DNA of 64,000 nucleotides from Fictibacillus macauensis ZFHKF-1 (GCF_000269865.1 NZ_AKKV01000020.1:124001-188000), one strand, 5' to 3'; shown: positions 18,263 to 28,109, numbered from the stretch's first letter. Translations and numbers: made by a program. Notes: a model not told the origin generated them from the sequence alone.

Positions 18263-18835
18263 TTGAAAAACGTGCTAGTCACGGGTTATAAAGCGCATGA
18301 GTTAGGCATTTATAATGAAAAACATGAGGGTATTTATTACATAAAAAAAGCGCTAGAGCGCCGTTTACAGCAGTTAATTGAAGAAGAGGGTTTGGAGTGG
18401 GTGATCATTAGTGGCCAAAGTGGTGTCGAGATGTGGGCAGGGGAAGTGACCGTTCATTTACGAGAAAACTATCCCCACGTTAGATTGGCGATTTTAACCC
18501 CTTTTCAGGATCAACAGAGTAAGTGGAAAGAAGAAAGACAAGCACAATATGAGGAGTTACTTCGTCAAGCGGATTTCGTCGAATCGCTTTCTCATAAGCC
18601 GTATGAATCGCCGGGACAATTGCGCTCGAAAAATCGTTTTCTTGTGCAAAAAACAGATGGAATCGTAGCGCTATATGACGAAGATAAGCCAGGATCACCC
18701 CGCTTTTATTTAGAAAATGCAAAGCTTCGGCAGGAAAATGACGCTTCATACGAAATACTATACATTACGCCGTATGATTTGGAAATTCTCTATGAAGAAG
18801 AGCAGGCGATGCGCGGTGATTTCTTTGACCAATGA
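18263..18835 (+). CDS. ypsA: YpsA, SLOG-family protein (DUF1273)
   Basis: 190 aa. The Rossmann-like SLOG fold is indicated by VLVTGYKAHELGIYNE at the N-terminus, WVIISGQSGVEMWAGEV (~47-63), LAILTPFQDQQSKW and RFLVQKTDGIVALYDEDKPGS. In B. subtilis and Staphylococcus aureus YpsA has been linked to cell division and oxidative stress protection; ligand thought to be a nucleotide-type molecule. TTG start with AAGGAGGTG upstream. Lies immediately before gpsB as in other Firmicutes, which supports the division link. Confidence 0.9.
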   Translation: MKNVLVTGYKAHELGIYNEKHEGIYYIKKALERRLQQLIEEEGLEWVIISGQSGVEMWAGEVTVHLRENYPHVRLAILTPFQDQQSKWKEERQAQYEELLRQADFVESLSHKPYESPGQLRSKNRFLVQKTDGIVALYDEDKPGSPRFYLENAKLRQENDASYEILYITPYDLEILYEEEQAMRGDFFDQ

Positions 18836-18927
18836 AAGAGAAATTGACTTTTTCGTAGACATTTGAAAAAATAAAAACGGGTTCAACATGCACAATTTGA
18901 ATGAAGTTAATGACAGAGGTGACCATT

Positions 18928-19239
18928 ATGAACAGTGAGAAAAAAATGAATTTAACAGCTAAAGACGTTTTAGAAAAAGATTTTAAACAAGGTTTTCGCG
19001 GCTATGATCAAGATGAAGTCGATAAGTTTTTAGATTTAATCATTAAAGATTATGAGAATTTCCAAAAAGAATTAGAGGCTGTAATGCAAGAAAACAATCG
19101 CCTTCGCAAAGAAATGCAAAATACGTCCGAGCAAACGCGACGCGTTCCCCCAGCTTCAACCATGAATGTAAACTCTGATATCCTGCAGCGTTTATCGAAT
19201 TTAGAGAAGCACGTATTTGGAAGCAAATTATACGATTAA
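18928..19239 (+). CDS. gpsB: Cell division protein GpsB
   Basis: 103 aa. N-terminal DivIVA-like domain ([37 protein letters not shown]), a short coiled coil, a variable Gln/Pro-rich linker and the conserved C-terminus [18 protein letters not shown], nearly identical to B. subtilis GpsB. It is a peripheral membrane-associated adaptor that hexamerises and binds PBP1 and other synthesis enzymes, moving between septum and side wall. ATG 18928 is used, with AGAGGTGACC upstream; the ATG at 18901 gives an atypical extension that contains the ribosome site. Confidence 0.92.
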   Translation: MNSEKKMNLTAKDVLEKDFKQGFRGYDQDEVDKFLDLIIKDYENFQKELEAVMQENNRLRKEMQNTSEQTRRVPPASTMNVNSDILQRLSNLEKHVFGSKLYD

Positions 19240-19260
19240 AGAAGCGCACTATTTTTCTCA

Positions 19261-19289
19261 TTGATTTTTGCAGAAGTTCTTGGTATACT
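19261..19289 (+). promoter_or_regulatory. Sigma-A promoter of rnpB
   Basis: TTGATT (19261-19266), 17-bp spacer, TATACT (19284-19289) preceded by TGG (extended -10). The predicted start lies about 20 bases before the mature 5' end of RNase P RNA. Confidence 0.75.
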
Positions 19290-19313
19290 GAATCTTGCTT
19301 TGAGACAATTTAA

Positions 19314-19725
19314 TACTAATAACGTTCGGGTAATCGCGGCGATTTCTTTTGAAAATCGTTGAGGAAAGTCCATGCTCGCACGGGCTGCGACGCCCGTAGT
19401 GTTCGTGCCTGGCGAAAAGATAAGCCAGGGTATTCTGGTTTCGACTGGATTAACGGCAGGGAACTCACCTAAGTCGCAAGATATGGTGACACTACCTTTA
19501 ATGTGCCACAGTGACGTAGTCTTTTCGGAAACGAAAAGAGTGGAACGCGGTAAACCCCACGAGCGAGAAACCCAAATTATGGTAGGGGAGTTTTCTTTGC
19601 GGAACTGAACGCGAAGAAGATCAGGTGAATCACCTGAAGATAGATGATTACCACCGGAGTACGAGACTTAGCAGTCGTCTGTAGTACGAAGGAACAGAAC
19701 ATGGCTTACAGAACGTTATTGGTGA
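19314..19725 (+). ncRNA. rnpB: RNase P RNA, type B
   Basis: Catalytic RNA that matures tRNA 5' ends with the RnpA protein. Diagnostic conserved blocks are visible in order: AACGTTCGGGTAATCGC, GAGGAAAGTCCATGCTCGCA (CR I), GCCCGTAGTGTTCGTGCCTG, AAGTGCCACAGTGACG-like block (here TGTGCCACAGTGACGTAG), GTGGAACGCGGTAAACCCC, GCGAGAAACCCAAATTATGG (CR IV), and ACATGGCTTACAGAACGTTA (P4/3' end). The arrangement matches the Bacillus type B architecture. Ends are approximate. Located between gpsB and ypsC as in B. subtilis. Confidence 0.97.
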
Positions 19726-19728
19726 CAC

Positions 19729-19761
19729 TTAAAGAAACGGGCCCTAGCGGCCTTTTTTCTT
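19729..19761 (+). terminator. Terminator of rnpB
   Basis: GGCC-CTAGC-GGCC stem flanked by AAAGAAA and TTTTTTCTTT that extend the pairing. Directly after the RNase P RNA 3' end. Confidence 0.75.
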
Positions 19762-19799
19762 TGCAGTGCAAAAATCGTACATAAAACGAGGAGATTTCA

Positions 19800-20939
19800 A
19801 TGAACTTAACATATATTGCGACAGCTGCCATGGGACTTGAATCCATTGTGGCTCAAGAAGTAAGAGACTTAGGGTTTGAAGATGTGCGTGTAGACAATGG
19901 AAAGATCTTTTTTTCCGGCGATGAAAGTGCGCTTTGTCGTGCCAATCTTTGGCTACGAACGGCAGATCGCGTGAAGCTTGTCGTTGGAGAATTTAAAGCG
20001 GAAACGTTTGATGAGCTATTTGAGCAAACGAAGGCACTTCCTTGGTCTGATTTTATTCCCGAAAATGGCGAATTTCCCGTAATCGGTAAGTCGGTGAAGT
20101 CTACACTTTATAGCGTACCCGATTGTCAAGCCATCGTAAAAAAAGCCGTTGTTGATCAGATGAAAACCGCGTATAACCGTGAAACATGGTTTCCAGAAGA
20201 CGGAGCACTTTACCGAATTGAAGTTGCCATCTTAAAAGATAAAGTTACACTTACGCTTGATACGAGTGGGACGGGCTTACACAAACGTGGTTATCGTGCC
20301 CTTCATAGTGAGGCACCACTTAAAGAAACGATGGCATCAGCGCTTATTAAGCTAACAAACTGGACACCAGATAAGCCATTTGTTGATCCGTTTTGTGGAT
20401 CGGGGACGATTCCGATTGAAGCAGCCATGATTGGCCAAAACATTGCGCCAGGACTCAATCGTGAATTTGCGTCTGAAAAATGGGACTTTGTTGATAAGAA
20501 ATTATGGTATCGCGCCGTAGAAGAAGCGCATGACCTTGCTAATTATGATCAAAAGTTAGATATTCAAGGCTCGGATATTGATCATAAGATGATTGATTTA
20601 TCTATTAACAATGCTTCTGAAGCAGGCTTTGGTGACTTGATTACGTTTAAACAAATGCAAATCAATGATTTTACAACGAGAAAAGAGTACGGCTGTATTA
20701 TTAGCAACCCGCCTTACGGAGAGCGTCTCGGTGAAAAAGAAGAGGTAATGCAGCTGTATAAAACGATGGGCGAAGTATTCCGTCCTCACGATACGTGGTC
20801 TGTGTACGTTATTACCTCTAATGAGCAATTTGAACAATTATACGGCAGACAAGCAACGAAAAAACGCAAATTATACAACGGTCATATTAAATGTGACTAT
20901 TATCAATATTTCGGAAAACGTCCGCCTCGCAAATCATAA
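19800..20939 (+). CDS. ypsC: THUMP-domain class I SAM-dependent RNA methyltransferase (YpsC/RlmL-like)
   Basis: 379 aa. N-terminal THUMP domain (~1-155; begins LTYIATAAMGLESIVAQEVRD), then a Rossmann methyltransferase with FVDPFCGSGTIPIEAA (SAM motif I, ~193-208), QGSDIDHKMIDLSINNA and the catalytic IISNPPYGERLG (N-P-P-Y, ~299-310). By homology to the N-terminal half of E. coli RlmL it should form N2-methylguanosine in 23S rRNA, but target in Bacillus is inferred. It lacks the RlmK half. ATG has CGAGGAG upstream. Position next to rnpB is conserved in Bacillus. Confidence 0.88.
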   Translation: MNLTYIATAAMGLESIVAQEVRDLGFEDVRVDNGKIFFSGDESALCRANLWLRTADRVKLVVGEFKAETFDELFEQTKALPWSDFIPENGEFPVIGKSVKSTLYSVPDCQAIVKKAVVDQMKTAYNRETWFPEDGALYRIEVAILKDKVTLTLDTSGTGLHKRGYRALHSEAPLKETMASALIKLTNWTPDKPFVDPFCGSGTIPIEAAMIGQNIAPGLNREFASEKWDFVDKKLWYRAVEEAHDLANYDQKLDIQGSDIDHKMIDLSINNASEAGFGDLITFKQMQINDFTTRKEYGCIISNPPYGERLGEKEEVMQLYKTMGEVFRPHDTWSVYVITSNEQFEQLYGRQATKKRKLYNGHIKCDYYQYFGKRPPRKS

Positions 20940-20943
20940 AGAA

Positions 20944-20995
20944 AAGCACGTTCTACTTTACGAAATCATCGTAAATGAGGAACGTGCTTCTCTGT
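20944..20995 (+). terminator. Terminator after ypsC
   Basis: AAGCACGTTC pairs with GAACGTGCTT, with an inner stem TTTACG/CGTAAA. The T tract is short and interrupted. Confidence 0.7.
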
Positions 20996-21098
20996 ATTTT
21001 TTAACAAGCGCATCATAAATTACATGCACACTGAATATAGTCCATAGACGTCTAAAATTAAGAACAGGCGGGCACTACTATAGACGAGGTGAACAAGA

Positions 21099-21305
21099 GT
21101 GAATCAAAATGAATGGCAGCAATTATATCAATTAAAAACAGCGTTTGAATCGTTAAAGCAGTTACACGTTAATCATGATGAGGGGTTAACAGAGGCACTT
21201 GGACAAGCCGATCATATTTTAAAACAAGCACTATACTTTGAATTGGATATAAAAGGAGAGTATTGTTATGATGCCTTATTTCATGACAAAGATGCTCCGA
21301 AGTAA
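21099..21305 (+). CDS. Small hypothetical protein, 68 aa
   Basis: GTG start with GAGGTGAAC upstream. Soluble, probably two helices (NEWQQLYQLKTAFESLKQL and LTEALGQADHILKQALYFEL), then a short acidic tail with one Cys. I do not recognise the family. It is monocistronic with a terminator directly after. Coding is supported by the ribosome site and terminator only. Confidence 0.6.
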   Translation: MNQNEWQQLYQLKTAFESLKQLHVNHDEGLTEALGQADHILKQALYFELDIKGEYCYDALFHDKDAPK

Positions 21306-21311
21306 TGCTAC

Positions 21312-21352
21312 AAAGCAGTCAAACAATCATAAGACGGTTGTTTGGCTTTTTC
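21312..21352 (+). terminator. Terminator after the 68-aa gene
   Basis: AAGC-AGT-CAAACAA pairs with TTGTTTG-GCTT, followed by T5. Confidence 0.75.
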
Positions 21353-21454
21353 TGTGAAAGAGAAAAATAGCAGGAGCAGGAGTTTAGGGTTTTCTACCGA
21401 ATCATATCGTGGTATGGTTAAAATCTAGTAGGTTACATAGAAGGGGAGAGAACG

Positions 21455-22972
21455 ATGGCACAAACGTTGCAATCCGTTGAAAAAGATTTTTTAAATTATG
21501 TGAAAAAAATGGCTCATTTAAATGAAGCGATCGGTGTGATGTATTGGGATTTACGGACAGGTGCACCGAAAAAAGGAGCTACACAACGCTCAGAAGTAAT
21601 CGGTACATTAGCTGCTGACGTATTTGCAATGTCAACTTCGGATGAAATGAAGCAATATATTGATGAATTAAGTGAGCCTACTCACTACGCAACACTTTCG
21701 GATATTACGAAAAAAACGCTCGAAGAAGTAAAAAAAGAATATGAACGGAACGCTAAAATTCCACCTGCTGAATTTAAAGAATATGTCATCTTGCAATCCA
21801 ATGCGGAAAGCATCTGGGAAGAAGCGCGTGAAAAATCTGATTTTTCAATGTTTCAACCGTATTTAGAAAAACTTGTTGAAACAAACAAACGCTTTATCGG
21901 CTATTGGGGCTATGAAGGAAATAAGTATAATACACTGCTAGATATGTACGAACCAGGCATGACGGTAGACATCCTCGATCGTACGTTTAAGAAGCTACGC
22001 GATCATATCGTTCCTTTGCTACAAAAAATAACAACGAAACAACAGCCAAATCAAGACTTTTTATTTACGAAGTTCCCTAAAGAACAGCAAAAGGACTTTA
22101 GCCTTCATGTGCTAAAAGAAATGGGTTATGACTTTGAGGCAGGACGTTTGGACGAAACAGTGCATCCGTTTGCTACAGGTTTAAGCCCTGGTGATGTGCG
22201 TGTAACGACTCGTTATGATGAGCAAGACTTCCGCACAGCCGTATTTGGTACGATCCATGAAGGTGGTCATGCGCTGTACGAGCAAAACATTTCACCAAAA
22301 TTAATTGGTACGCCACTATGCACGGGCGCGTCAATGGGCATTCACGAATCACAATCGCTTTTTTGGGAAAATATGATTGGTCGTCATTTTGGTTTTTGGC
22401 AAAACCATTATGAAACGCTTAAGTCGTATAGTGCAGGTCAATTTGACGCTGTGAGTCTTGAAGATTTCTACAAAGCCATCAATGTTGTAGAACCTTCATT
22501 AATTCGTATTGAAGCAGATGAATTAACCTATCCACTGCATGTTATTGTTCGTTACGAAATTGAAAAAGGGTTATTCAATGACGAGATTGAAGTGAAAGAT
22601 CTTCCGCGCGTTTGGAACGAAAAGATGCAAGAATATCTAGGAATTACACCACCAAATGATGCGCAAGGCGTTCTCCAAGATGTTCACTGGTCAGGAGGAA
22701 GCTTCGGATATTTCCCTTCGTATGCGCTTGGCTACATTTACGCCGCTCAGTTGAAAAATAGCATGAAACGTGATTTGCCAAATGTAGACGAAGCAATTGC
22801 CAACGGTCAATTTGAGCTTATTACGAAATGGCTGCAAGAGAACATTCATCAGTATGGTATGATGAAGAAGCCAATGGAACTATTGCAAGATGTGACGGGG
22901 GAAGGATTGAATGCAGATCATTTAATCGCATACTTCGAAAACAAATATAGTGCTATTTATGATGTGAAGTAA
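21455..22972 (+). CDS. Metallocarboxypeptidase, M32 family (YpwA-like)
   Basis: 505 aa, all-helical family of soluble, cobalt/zinc-dependent carboxypeptidases (carboxypeptidase Taq). The catalytic site is HEGGHALYEQ (His268, Glu269, His272), followed by GIHESQSLFWENMIG, which supplies the further glutamate ligand and the family-specific IHESQS motif, and IRIEADELTYPLHVIVRYEIE (~349-369). B. subtilis YpwA is about 501 aa. It removes C-terminal residues from peptides except proline. ATG has AGGGGAGAG upstream. Monocistronic, strong terminator. Confidence 0.92.
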   Translation: MAQTLQSVEKDFLNYVKKMAHLNEAIGVMYWDLRTGAPKKGATQRSEVIGTLAADVFAMSTSDEMKQYIDELSEPTHYATLSDITKKTLEEVKKEYERNAKIPPAEFKEYVILQSNAESIWEEAREKSDFSMFQPYLEKLVETNKRFIGYWGYEGNKYNTLLDMYEPGMTVDILDRTFKKLRDHIVPLLQKITTKQQPNQDFLFTKFPKEQQKDFSLHVLKEMGYDFEAGRLDETVHPFATGLSPGDVRVTTRYDEQDFRTAVFGTIHEGGHALYEQNISPKLIGTPLCTGASMGIHESQSLFWENMIGRHFGFWQNHYETLKSYSAGQFDAVSLEDFYKAINVVEPSLIRIEADELTYPLHVIVRYEIEKGLFNDEIEVKDLPRVWNEKMQEYLGITPPNDAQGVLQDVHWSGGSFGYFPSYALGYIYAAQLKNSMKRDLPNVDEAIANGQFELITKWLQENIHQYGMMKKPMELLQDVTGEGLNADHLIAYFENKYSAIYDVK

Positions 22973-22979
22973 CAGCCAG

Positions 22980-23011
22980 AAGCCAGCACTTACACAAGGT
23001 GCTGGCTTTTT
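22980..23011 (+). terminator. Terminator after the M32 carboxypeptidase gene
   Basis: AAGCCAGCACTT pairs with AGGTGCTGGCTT around ACACA, followed by T5. Confidence 0.85.
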
Positions 23012-23099
23012 ATGATCATGAGAATACGAAGCTTTTCGTTTATAAAAAGCGATTTCCGTCTATACATATAACAAAACCTATTGTAAGGGGTGTCAAAGA

Positions 23100-23516
23100 A
23101 TGAGCTTTCGCAATCCTAGTGATTCAGAAATACAAGCTATTTTACAGCGTAAGAAAAGAATTGCTGTTGTCGGGTTAGGAAACGATGTAACGAAACCGGT
23201 GTATGGCGTCTCACAAGTCATGCAAGCGGCCGGCTATGAAATCATTCCTGTTCACCCTAAAGCGGATGAAGTACTTGGTGTAAAAGCAGTACGCTCGCTA
23301 AAAGAGATCACAGGGCATGTTGATATTGTAAACGTATTTCGTCGAAGTGAATATTTACCGCAAGTAGCTACCGAAGCCGTTGAAATAGGCGCAGATGTCT
23401 TTTGGGCGCAACTAGGTTTATATCATGAAGACGTACCAGAGATTTTAAAACCCCATGATATTGTTTGCATTATGGATCGTTGCTTAAAGATTGAGTATGC
23501 TCGGTTGTTGAAATAA
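23100..23516 (+). CDS. yneT: CoA-binding Rossmann protein YneT
   Basis: 138 aa single CoA-binding domain of the YccU/YneT type: KRIAVVGLGNDVTKPVYGVS (~18-37), then IIPVHPKADEVLGVKAVRSL, VDIVNVFRRSEYLP, and FWAQLGLYHEDV. Homologs bind CoA through the N-terminal glycine loop; cellular role not established. ATG with AAGGGGTG upstream. It precedes parE as yneT does in B. subtilis. Own terminator. Confidence 0.88.
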   Translation: MSFRNPSDSEIQAILQRKKRIAVVGLGNDVTKPVYGVSQVMQAAGYEIIPVHPKADEVLGVKAVRSLKEITGHVDIVNVFRRSEYLPQVATEAVEIGADVFWAQLGLYHEDVPEILKPHDIVCIMDRCLKIEYARLLK

Positions 23517-23521
23517 GCAGT

Positions 23522-23550
23522 AACCACCCGCAATGGTTGGGTGGTTTTTT
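23522..23550 (+). terminator. Terminator after yneT
   Basis: AACCACCC (23522-23529) pairs with GGGTGGTT (23539-23546), followed by T6. Confidence 0.8.
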
Positions 23551-23693
23551 CATGAAAGAGCGAAAGGTTTTTGCACGATGGAAGCAGAAAAGATACAATA
23601 AGGAGCAGTCTCTTTTCCACGTGTACAGTGGAATAGAAACAAATGTTCTGGTATGATAAGTAATGCGCACTAGTTTTTGCGAAGGGAGAAAGA

Positions 23694-25673
23694 ATGTTGG
23701 CAGGAAAAACGAAAGTTGAATACAATGATGATGCTATTCAGGTGCTAGAAGGCTTGGAGGCGGTACGTAAGCGCCCTGGTATGTATATTGGTAGCACAGA
23801 TAGTCGTGGCTTGCATCATCTCGTATATGAAATCGTAGATAATGCTGTCGATGAGGCACTTGGAGGATTCGGCAATCATATTGCAGTAACGATACATAAA
23901 GATCAAAGTGTAAGTGTAAAAGATGAGGGGCGCGGTATGCCAACGGGTATGCATAGCCTTGGAAAACCAACGCCAGAAGTTATTTTAACGGTTCTACACG
24001 CCGGTGGTAAATTTGGTCAAGGTGGCTATAAGACATCAGGAGGCCTTCACGGTGTAGGGGCTTCGGTTGTCAATGCGCTATCTGAATGGCTTGAAGTGAT
24101 CATTCATCGCGATGGTCACATCTATAAGCAACGCTTTGAACGAGGTGGTCAACCGGTAACCACATTAGAAGCAATCGGAACATCGAAAAAAACGGGTACG
24201 ACCATTCATTTTAAGCCTGATGCGACAATCTTTAGTACAACGAACTTTAATTTTGAAACGTTAAGCGAGCGTCTTCGAGAAGCGGCGTTTTTATTAAAAG
24301 GCGTGATTATTGAACTGCGCGATTTACGCAGTGGCCAGCACGAAACGTATCAATATGAAAGTGGATTAACGGCGTTTGTTTCCTATTTGAACGAAGATAA
24401 AGATGTGTTGCATCCGGTCGTTAGCTTTGAAGGCACCCAAAATGAAATTGAAGTAGATTTCGCCTTTCAATTTAATGATGGCTATTCAGAAAATGTGCTT
24501 TCCTTTGTGAATAATGTGCGAACAAAAGATGGCGGAACACATGAATCTGGGGCGAAAACGGCGATTACACGGATCACAAACGATTATGCACGCAAAATTG
24601 GACTCTTAAAAGAAAAAGATAAAAACTTAGATGGTTCTGATATTCGCGAAGGTTTAACGGCAGTCGTTTCTGTCCGTATTCCCGAGGAAAAGCTACAATT
24701 TGAAGGACAAACAAAAAGCAAGCTCGGAAGCAGTGATGCCCGTTCTAGCGTTGATAGTGTCGTATCAGGCAACCTATCTTATTTTCTTGAAGAGAATCCA
24801 CAAACAAGTGAAATGCTCATCAAAAAAGCCGTGAAAGCAGCACAAGCGCGAGAAGCTGCCAGAAAAGCTCGGGAAGATGCCCGCAACGGCAAGAAAAACA
24901 AACGAAAAGATACGGTGCTTAGCGGTAAGTTAACGCCAGCAACGTCGCGAAACCCCGCGAAAAATGAGCTTTATCTCGTCGAGGGAGACTCAGCGGGTGG
25001 TTCTGCGAAGCAAGGACGCGATCGTCGTTTTCAAGCGGTGCTTCCTTTGCGCGGAAAAGTAATTAATACGGAAAAAGCAAAACTTGCAGATATTTTTAAA
25101 AACGAAGAGATTAATACCATCATTCATGCGCTCGGAGCAGGGGTTGGTTCGGATTTTGCTGTTAAAGACTTAAACTATGACAAAATTGTGATTATGACCG
25201 ATGCCGATACAGATGGTGCACACATTCAAGTGTTGCTCCTAACGTTCTTCTATCGTTACATGAAACCGTTACTAGAGAGCGGAAAAGTGTATATTGCGCT
25301 TCCACCCCTGTATAAAGTAAGCAAAGGTACAGGTAAAAAAGAAATCATTGAATATGCATGGGATGACAGTGAGCTGCAACAAGCCATGAAAAAAGTCGGT
25401 AAAGGCTATATTATTCAGCGCTACAAGGGACTTGGCGAAATGAATGCTGATCAGTTATGGGAAACGACCATGGATCCGGAAACGCGGACGCTCATTCGTG
25501 TCAAAATTGATGATGCAGCGCGCGCCGAAAAGCGCATTTCTGTGCTAATGGGTGATAAAGTAGAACCGCGAAGAAAATGGATTGAAGAACACGTGCAATT
25601 TGGCTTGAATGAAGAAACAAACATTCTTGATAATGAAAATCTATCCGATCAGCCATTTGCCGAGGAGGTTTAA
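23694..25673 (+). CDS. parE: DNA topoisomerase IV subunit B
   Basis: 659 aa. GHKL ATPase domain with EIVDNAVDEALGG (Asn for Mg), DEGRGMPTG, and GGLHGVGASVVNALS (ATP lid); transducer domain to ~400; TOPRIM with LVEGDSAGGSAKQGRDR (quinolone-region serine context) and MTDADTDGAHIQVLLLTFF; C-terminus GEMNADQLWETTMDP, RRKWIEEHV. Works as the ATPase half of the decatenase ParC2E2 that separates sister chromosomes. GAAGGGAGAAAG precedes the ATG. Directly upstream of parC, 3-bp gap. Confidence 0.96.
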   Translation: MLAGKTKVEYNDDAIQVLEGLEAVRKRPGMYIGSTDSRGLHHLVYEIVDNAVDEALGGFGNHIAVTIHKDQSVSVKDEGRGMPTGMHSLGKPTPEVILTVLHAGGKFGQGGYKTSGGLHGVGASVVNALSEWLEVIIHRDGHIYKQRFERGGQPVTTLEAIGTSKKTGTTIHFKPDATIFSTTNFNFETLSERLREAAFLLKGVIIELRDLRSGQHETYQYESGLTAFVSYLNEDKDVLHPVVSFEGTQNEIEVDFAFQFNDGYSENVLSFVNNVRTKDGGTHESGAKTAITRITNDYARKIGLLKEKDKNLDGSDIREGLTAVVSVRIPEEKLQFEGQTKSKLGSSDARSSVDSVVSGNLSYFLEENPQTSEMLIKKAVKAAQAREAARKAREDARNGKKNKRKDTVLSGKLTPATSRNPAKNELYLVEGDSAGGSAKQGRDRRFQAVLPLRGKVINTEKAKLADIFKNEEINTIIHALGAGVGSDFAVKDLNYDKIVIMTDADTDGAHIQVLLLTFFYRYMKPLLESGKVYIALPPLYKVSKGTGKKEIIEYAWDDSELQQAMKKVGKGYIIQRYKGLGEMNADQLWETTMDPETRTLIRVKIDDAARAEKRISVLMGDKVEPRRKWIEEHVQFGLNEETNILDNENLSDQPFAEEV

Positions 25674-25676
25674 CAA

Positions 25677-28109
25677 GTGTCAGCGACAGAGAGATATTTA
25701 GATCTTCCGCTCGAAGAGGTCATCGGTGATCGGTTCGGAAGATATAGTAAATACATTATTCAAGATCGTGCCCTACCCGATGCAAGAGATGGCTTAAAGC
25801 CTGTACAGCGCCGTATTTTGTTTGCCATGTATCAAGAAGGCAATACGCATGAGAAACCGTATCGTAAGTCGGCAAAAACTGTCGGTAATGTGATTGGTAA
25901 CTATCATCCACATGGAGATTCTTCGGTTTATGAAGCGATGGTACGGATGAGTCAAGATTGGAAAGTGCGTAAAGTTTTAATTGGTATGCACGGAAATAAT
26001 GGTAGTGTCGATGGGGATCCCGCGGCAGCTATGCGGTATACAGAAGCACGTCTTTCCGCCATATCTTCAGAATTATTACGAGATATTGAGAAAAATACGG
26101 TAGAATTTGCACCGAACTTTGATGATACATTGCAAGAACCTGTCGTGTTGCCCGCTCGTTATCCCAATTTACTCGTCAATGGTTCAACAGGAATCTCTGC
26201 AGGGTATGCAACAGACATTCCTCCGCATCATCTAGGAGAAGTAATTGATGCGGTCATTATGCAAATTGCGAATCCTGACGTTTCACTCGAACAGCTTATG
26301 ACCGTCATGAAAGGACCGGATTTTCCAACAGGCGGGATTGTACAAGGAAAAGACGGGATTAAAAAAGCATTTGAAACAGGCAAAGGTCGCGTTGTCGTTC
26401 GTGCTCGCACGAAAATAGAAGAATTACGTGGTGGCAGAGAACAGATTACGATCGATGAAATCCCGTTTGAAGTAAATAAAGCCAATTTAGTAAAGCGAAT
26501 GGACGAGCTGCGCTTAGATAAAAAAGTCGAAGGAATTGCTGAAGTGCGTGATGAAACCGATCGTACGGGCATGCGCATCGTCATCGAATTAAAAAAAGAA
26601 GCAAATGCAGCAGCTATTTTAGCGTTCTTATTTAAAAATACGGATTTACAAATTTCGTTTAACTATAATATGGTTGCCATTCATAACAAAACGCCAAAGT
26701 TGATGAGCTTAAAGCAAATTATTGCTTCGTATATTGAACATCAGCGTGAAGTCGTTACAAACCGCTCTCGTTATGATTTAAACAAAGCAAAGGAACGGCA
26801 ACATGTCGTTGAAGGTTTAATTCGTGCCATTTCTATGTTGGACGAAGTGATTGCCATCATTCGTGGCTCAAAAGATAAGCGCCATGCGAAAGATAACTTA
26901 ATGCAATCGTTTCAATTTACAGATGCACAAGCAGAAGCCATTGTAACGTTACAACTGTATCGCTTAACGAATACAGATGTGACGACACTTCAAAAAGAAG
27001 CCGATGAACTAGCGAAAAAAATCGAAACGTTAAGCGGCATTTTAAATAGTGAAACAAAGCTATTGAATGTGATCAAAAAAGAGCTACTTGAAGTGAAGAA
27101 AAAATACAACGATGACCGAAGAACAGTCATTGAAGATGAAATCGAAGAAATTAAGATTAATATGGAAGCGATGATTCCGTCTGAAGATGTCATGGTAGCC
27201 ATTACAAAGGATGGCTATGCAAAACGTTCTTCTTTACGCTCGTATTCAGCTTCTAATGGGGAAGCGCCGACTATGAAAGATACCGATCGGCTTTTATTCG
27301 CTTCTTCGCTCAATACGACGGATACCGTGTTGTTATTTACGAATAAAGGCAATTATATTTTCATGCCCGTATACGAACTGCCCGAAGCACGCTGGAAAGA
27401 TGCCGGTCAACATTTAGCGAATATGGTAGGCATTGCGCGTGATGAGCAACTTTTAAAAGTCGTGCCTGTTCAGCAATTTGATGAAAGTTATCTTATTTTC
27501 TTTACGAAGCAAGGATTAGTTAAGAAAACAGAATTACTTCATTATAAAGCACAACGCTACAATAAAATGCTCATGGCGCTAAAACTAAAAAATGATGATG
27601 AAGTGATTGATGTGCAACGAACAGACGGAAAACAAGACGTCTTTATCGCAACCAATCAAGGTTACGGTTTACTTTTTAATGAGACCGAAGTGAACATTGT
27701 CGGTCAGCGTGCTGCTGGCGTGAAAGGCATTAATTTAAAAGACGACGATTATGTTGTTAGTGGCTTAACCGTACCTGCGAATGAACAAGCCGCATTTCTA
27801 CTAATGACTCATCGCGGAGCTGTAAAAAAAATGAAACAAACTGAATTTGAACCATCTTCACGTGCAAAGCGTGGACTCGTCATGCTACGAGAGTTAAAAA
27901 AGAACCCACATCGCGTTGTTGCTGTTGAAGTGATTGATGGTACAACACGCTTTGAATGGCAAAGTACAAAAGGCGATTTAGGCCTCATTGATCCTTCGGA
28001 ATTAAAGTGGGCCGATCGCTACAATAATGGTGCTTTTTTAGTCGATCAGGCTGAGGTCGGAGATGTGATAGCTATGAGGCCTTTTATAGAACTAGAAGAA
28101 GAGAAATAA
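25677..28109 (+). CDS. parC: DNA topoisomerase IV subunit A
   Basis: 810 aa. Winged-helix breakage-reunion domain with the catalytic tyrosine in AAMRYTEARLS (Tyr120) and the quinolone-resistance region YHPHGDSSVYEAMVRMSQ. The key positions are Ser81 and Glu85 (equivalent to S. aureus GrlA Ser80/Glu84), i.e. wild type. Coiled coil and tower follow, then the C-terminal pinwheel from ~490 with repeated blades. GTG start whose AGGAGG lies in the last parE codons, so translation of the two is coupled. Confidence 0.96.
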   Translation: MSATERYLDLPLEEVIGDRFGRYSKYIIQDRALPDARDGLKPVQRRILFAMYQEGNTHEKPYRKSAKTVGNVIGNYHPHGDSSVYEAMVRMSQDWKVRKVLIGMHGNNGSVDGDPAAAMRYTEARLSAISSELLRDIEKNTVEFAPNFDDTLQEPVVLPARYPNLLVNGSTGISAGYATDIPPHHLGEVIDAVIMQIANPDVSLEQLMTVMKGPDFPTGGIVQGKDGIKKAFETGKGRVVVRARTKIEELRGGREQITIDEIPFEVNKANLVKRMDELRLDKKVEGIAEVRDETDRTGMRIVIELKKEANAAAILAFLFKNTDLQISFNYNMVAIHNKTPKLMSLKQIIASYIEHQREVVTNRSRYDLNKAKERQHVVEGLIRAISMLDEVIAIIRGSKDKRHAKDNLMQSFQFTDAQAEAIVTLQLYRLTNTDVTTLQKEADELAKKIETLSGILNSETKLLNVIKKELLEVKKKYNDDRRTVIEDEIEEIKINMEAMIPSEDVMVAITKDGYAKRSSLRSYSASNGEAPTMKDTDRLLFASSLNTTDTVLLFTNKGNYIFMPVYELPEARWKDAGQHLANMVGIARDEQLLKVVPVQQFDESYLIFFTKQGLVKKTELLHYKAQRYNKMLMALKLKNDDEVIDVQRTDGKQDVFIATNQGYGLLFNETEVNIVGQRAAGVKGINLKDDDYVVSGLTVPANEQAAFLLMTHRGAVKKMKQTEFEPSSRAKRGLVMLRELKKNPHRVVAVEVIDGTTRFEWQSTKGDLGLIDPSELKWADRYNNGAFLVDQAEVGDVIAMRPFIELEEEK

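Noticed and set aside
25908-25970. Quinolone-resistance substitution in ParC
   Set aside because: Ser81 and Glu85 are the wild-type residues.
26228-26584. 118-codon minus-strand frame inside parC
   Set aside because: Ser/Thr/Pro-rich shadow of a highly conserved gene, no ribosome site.
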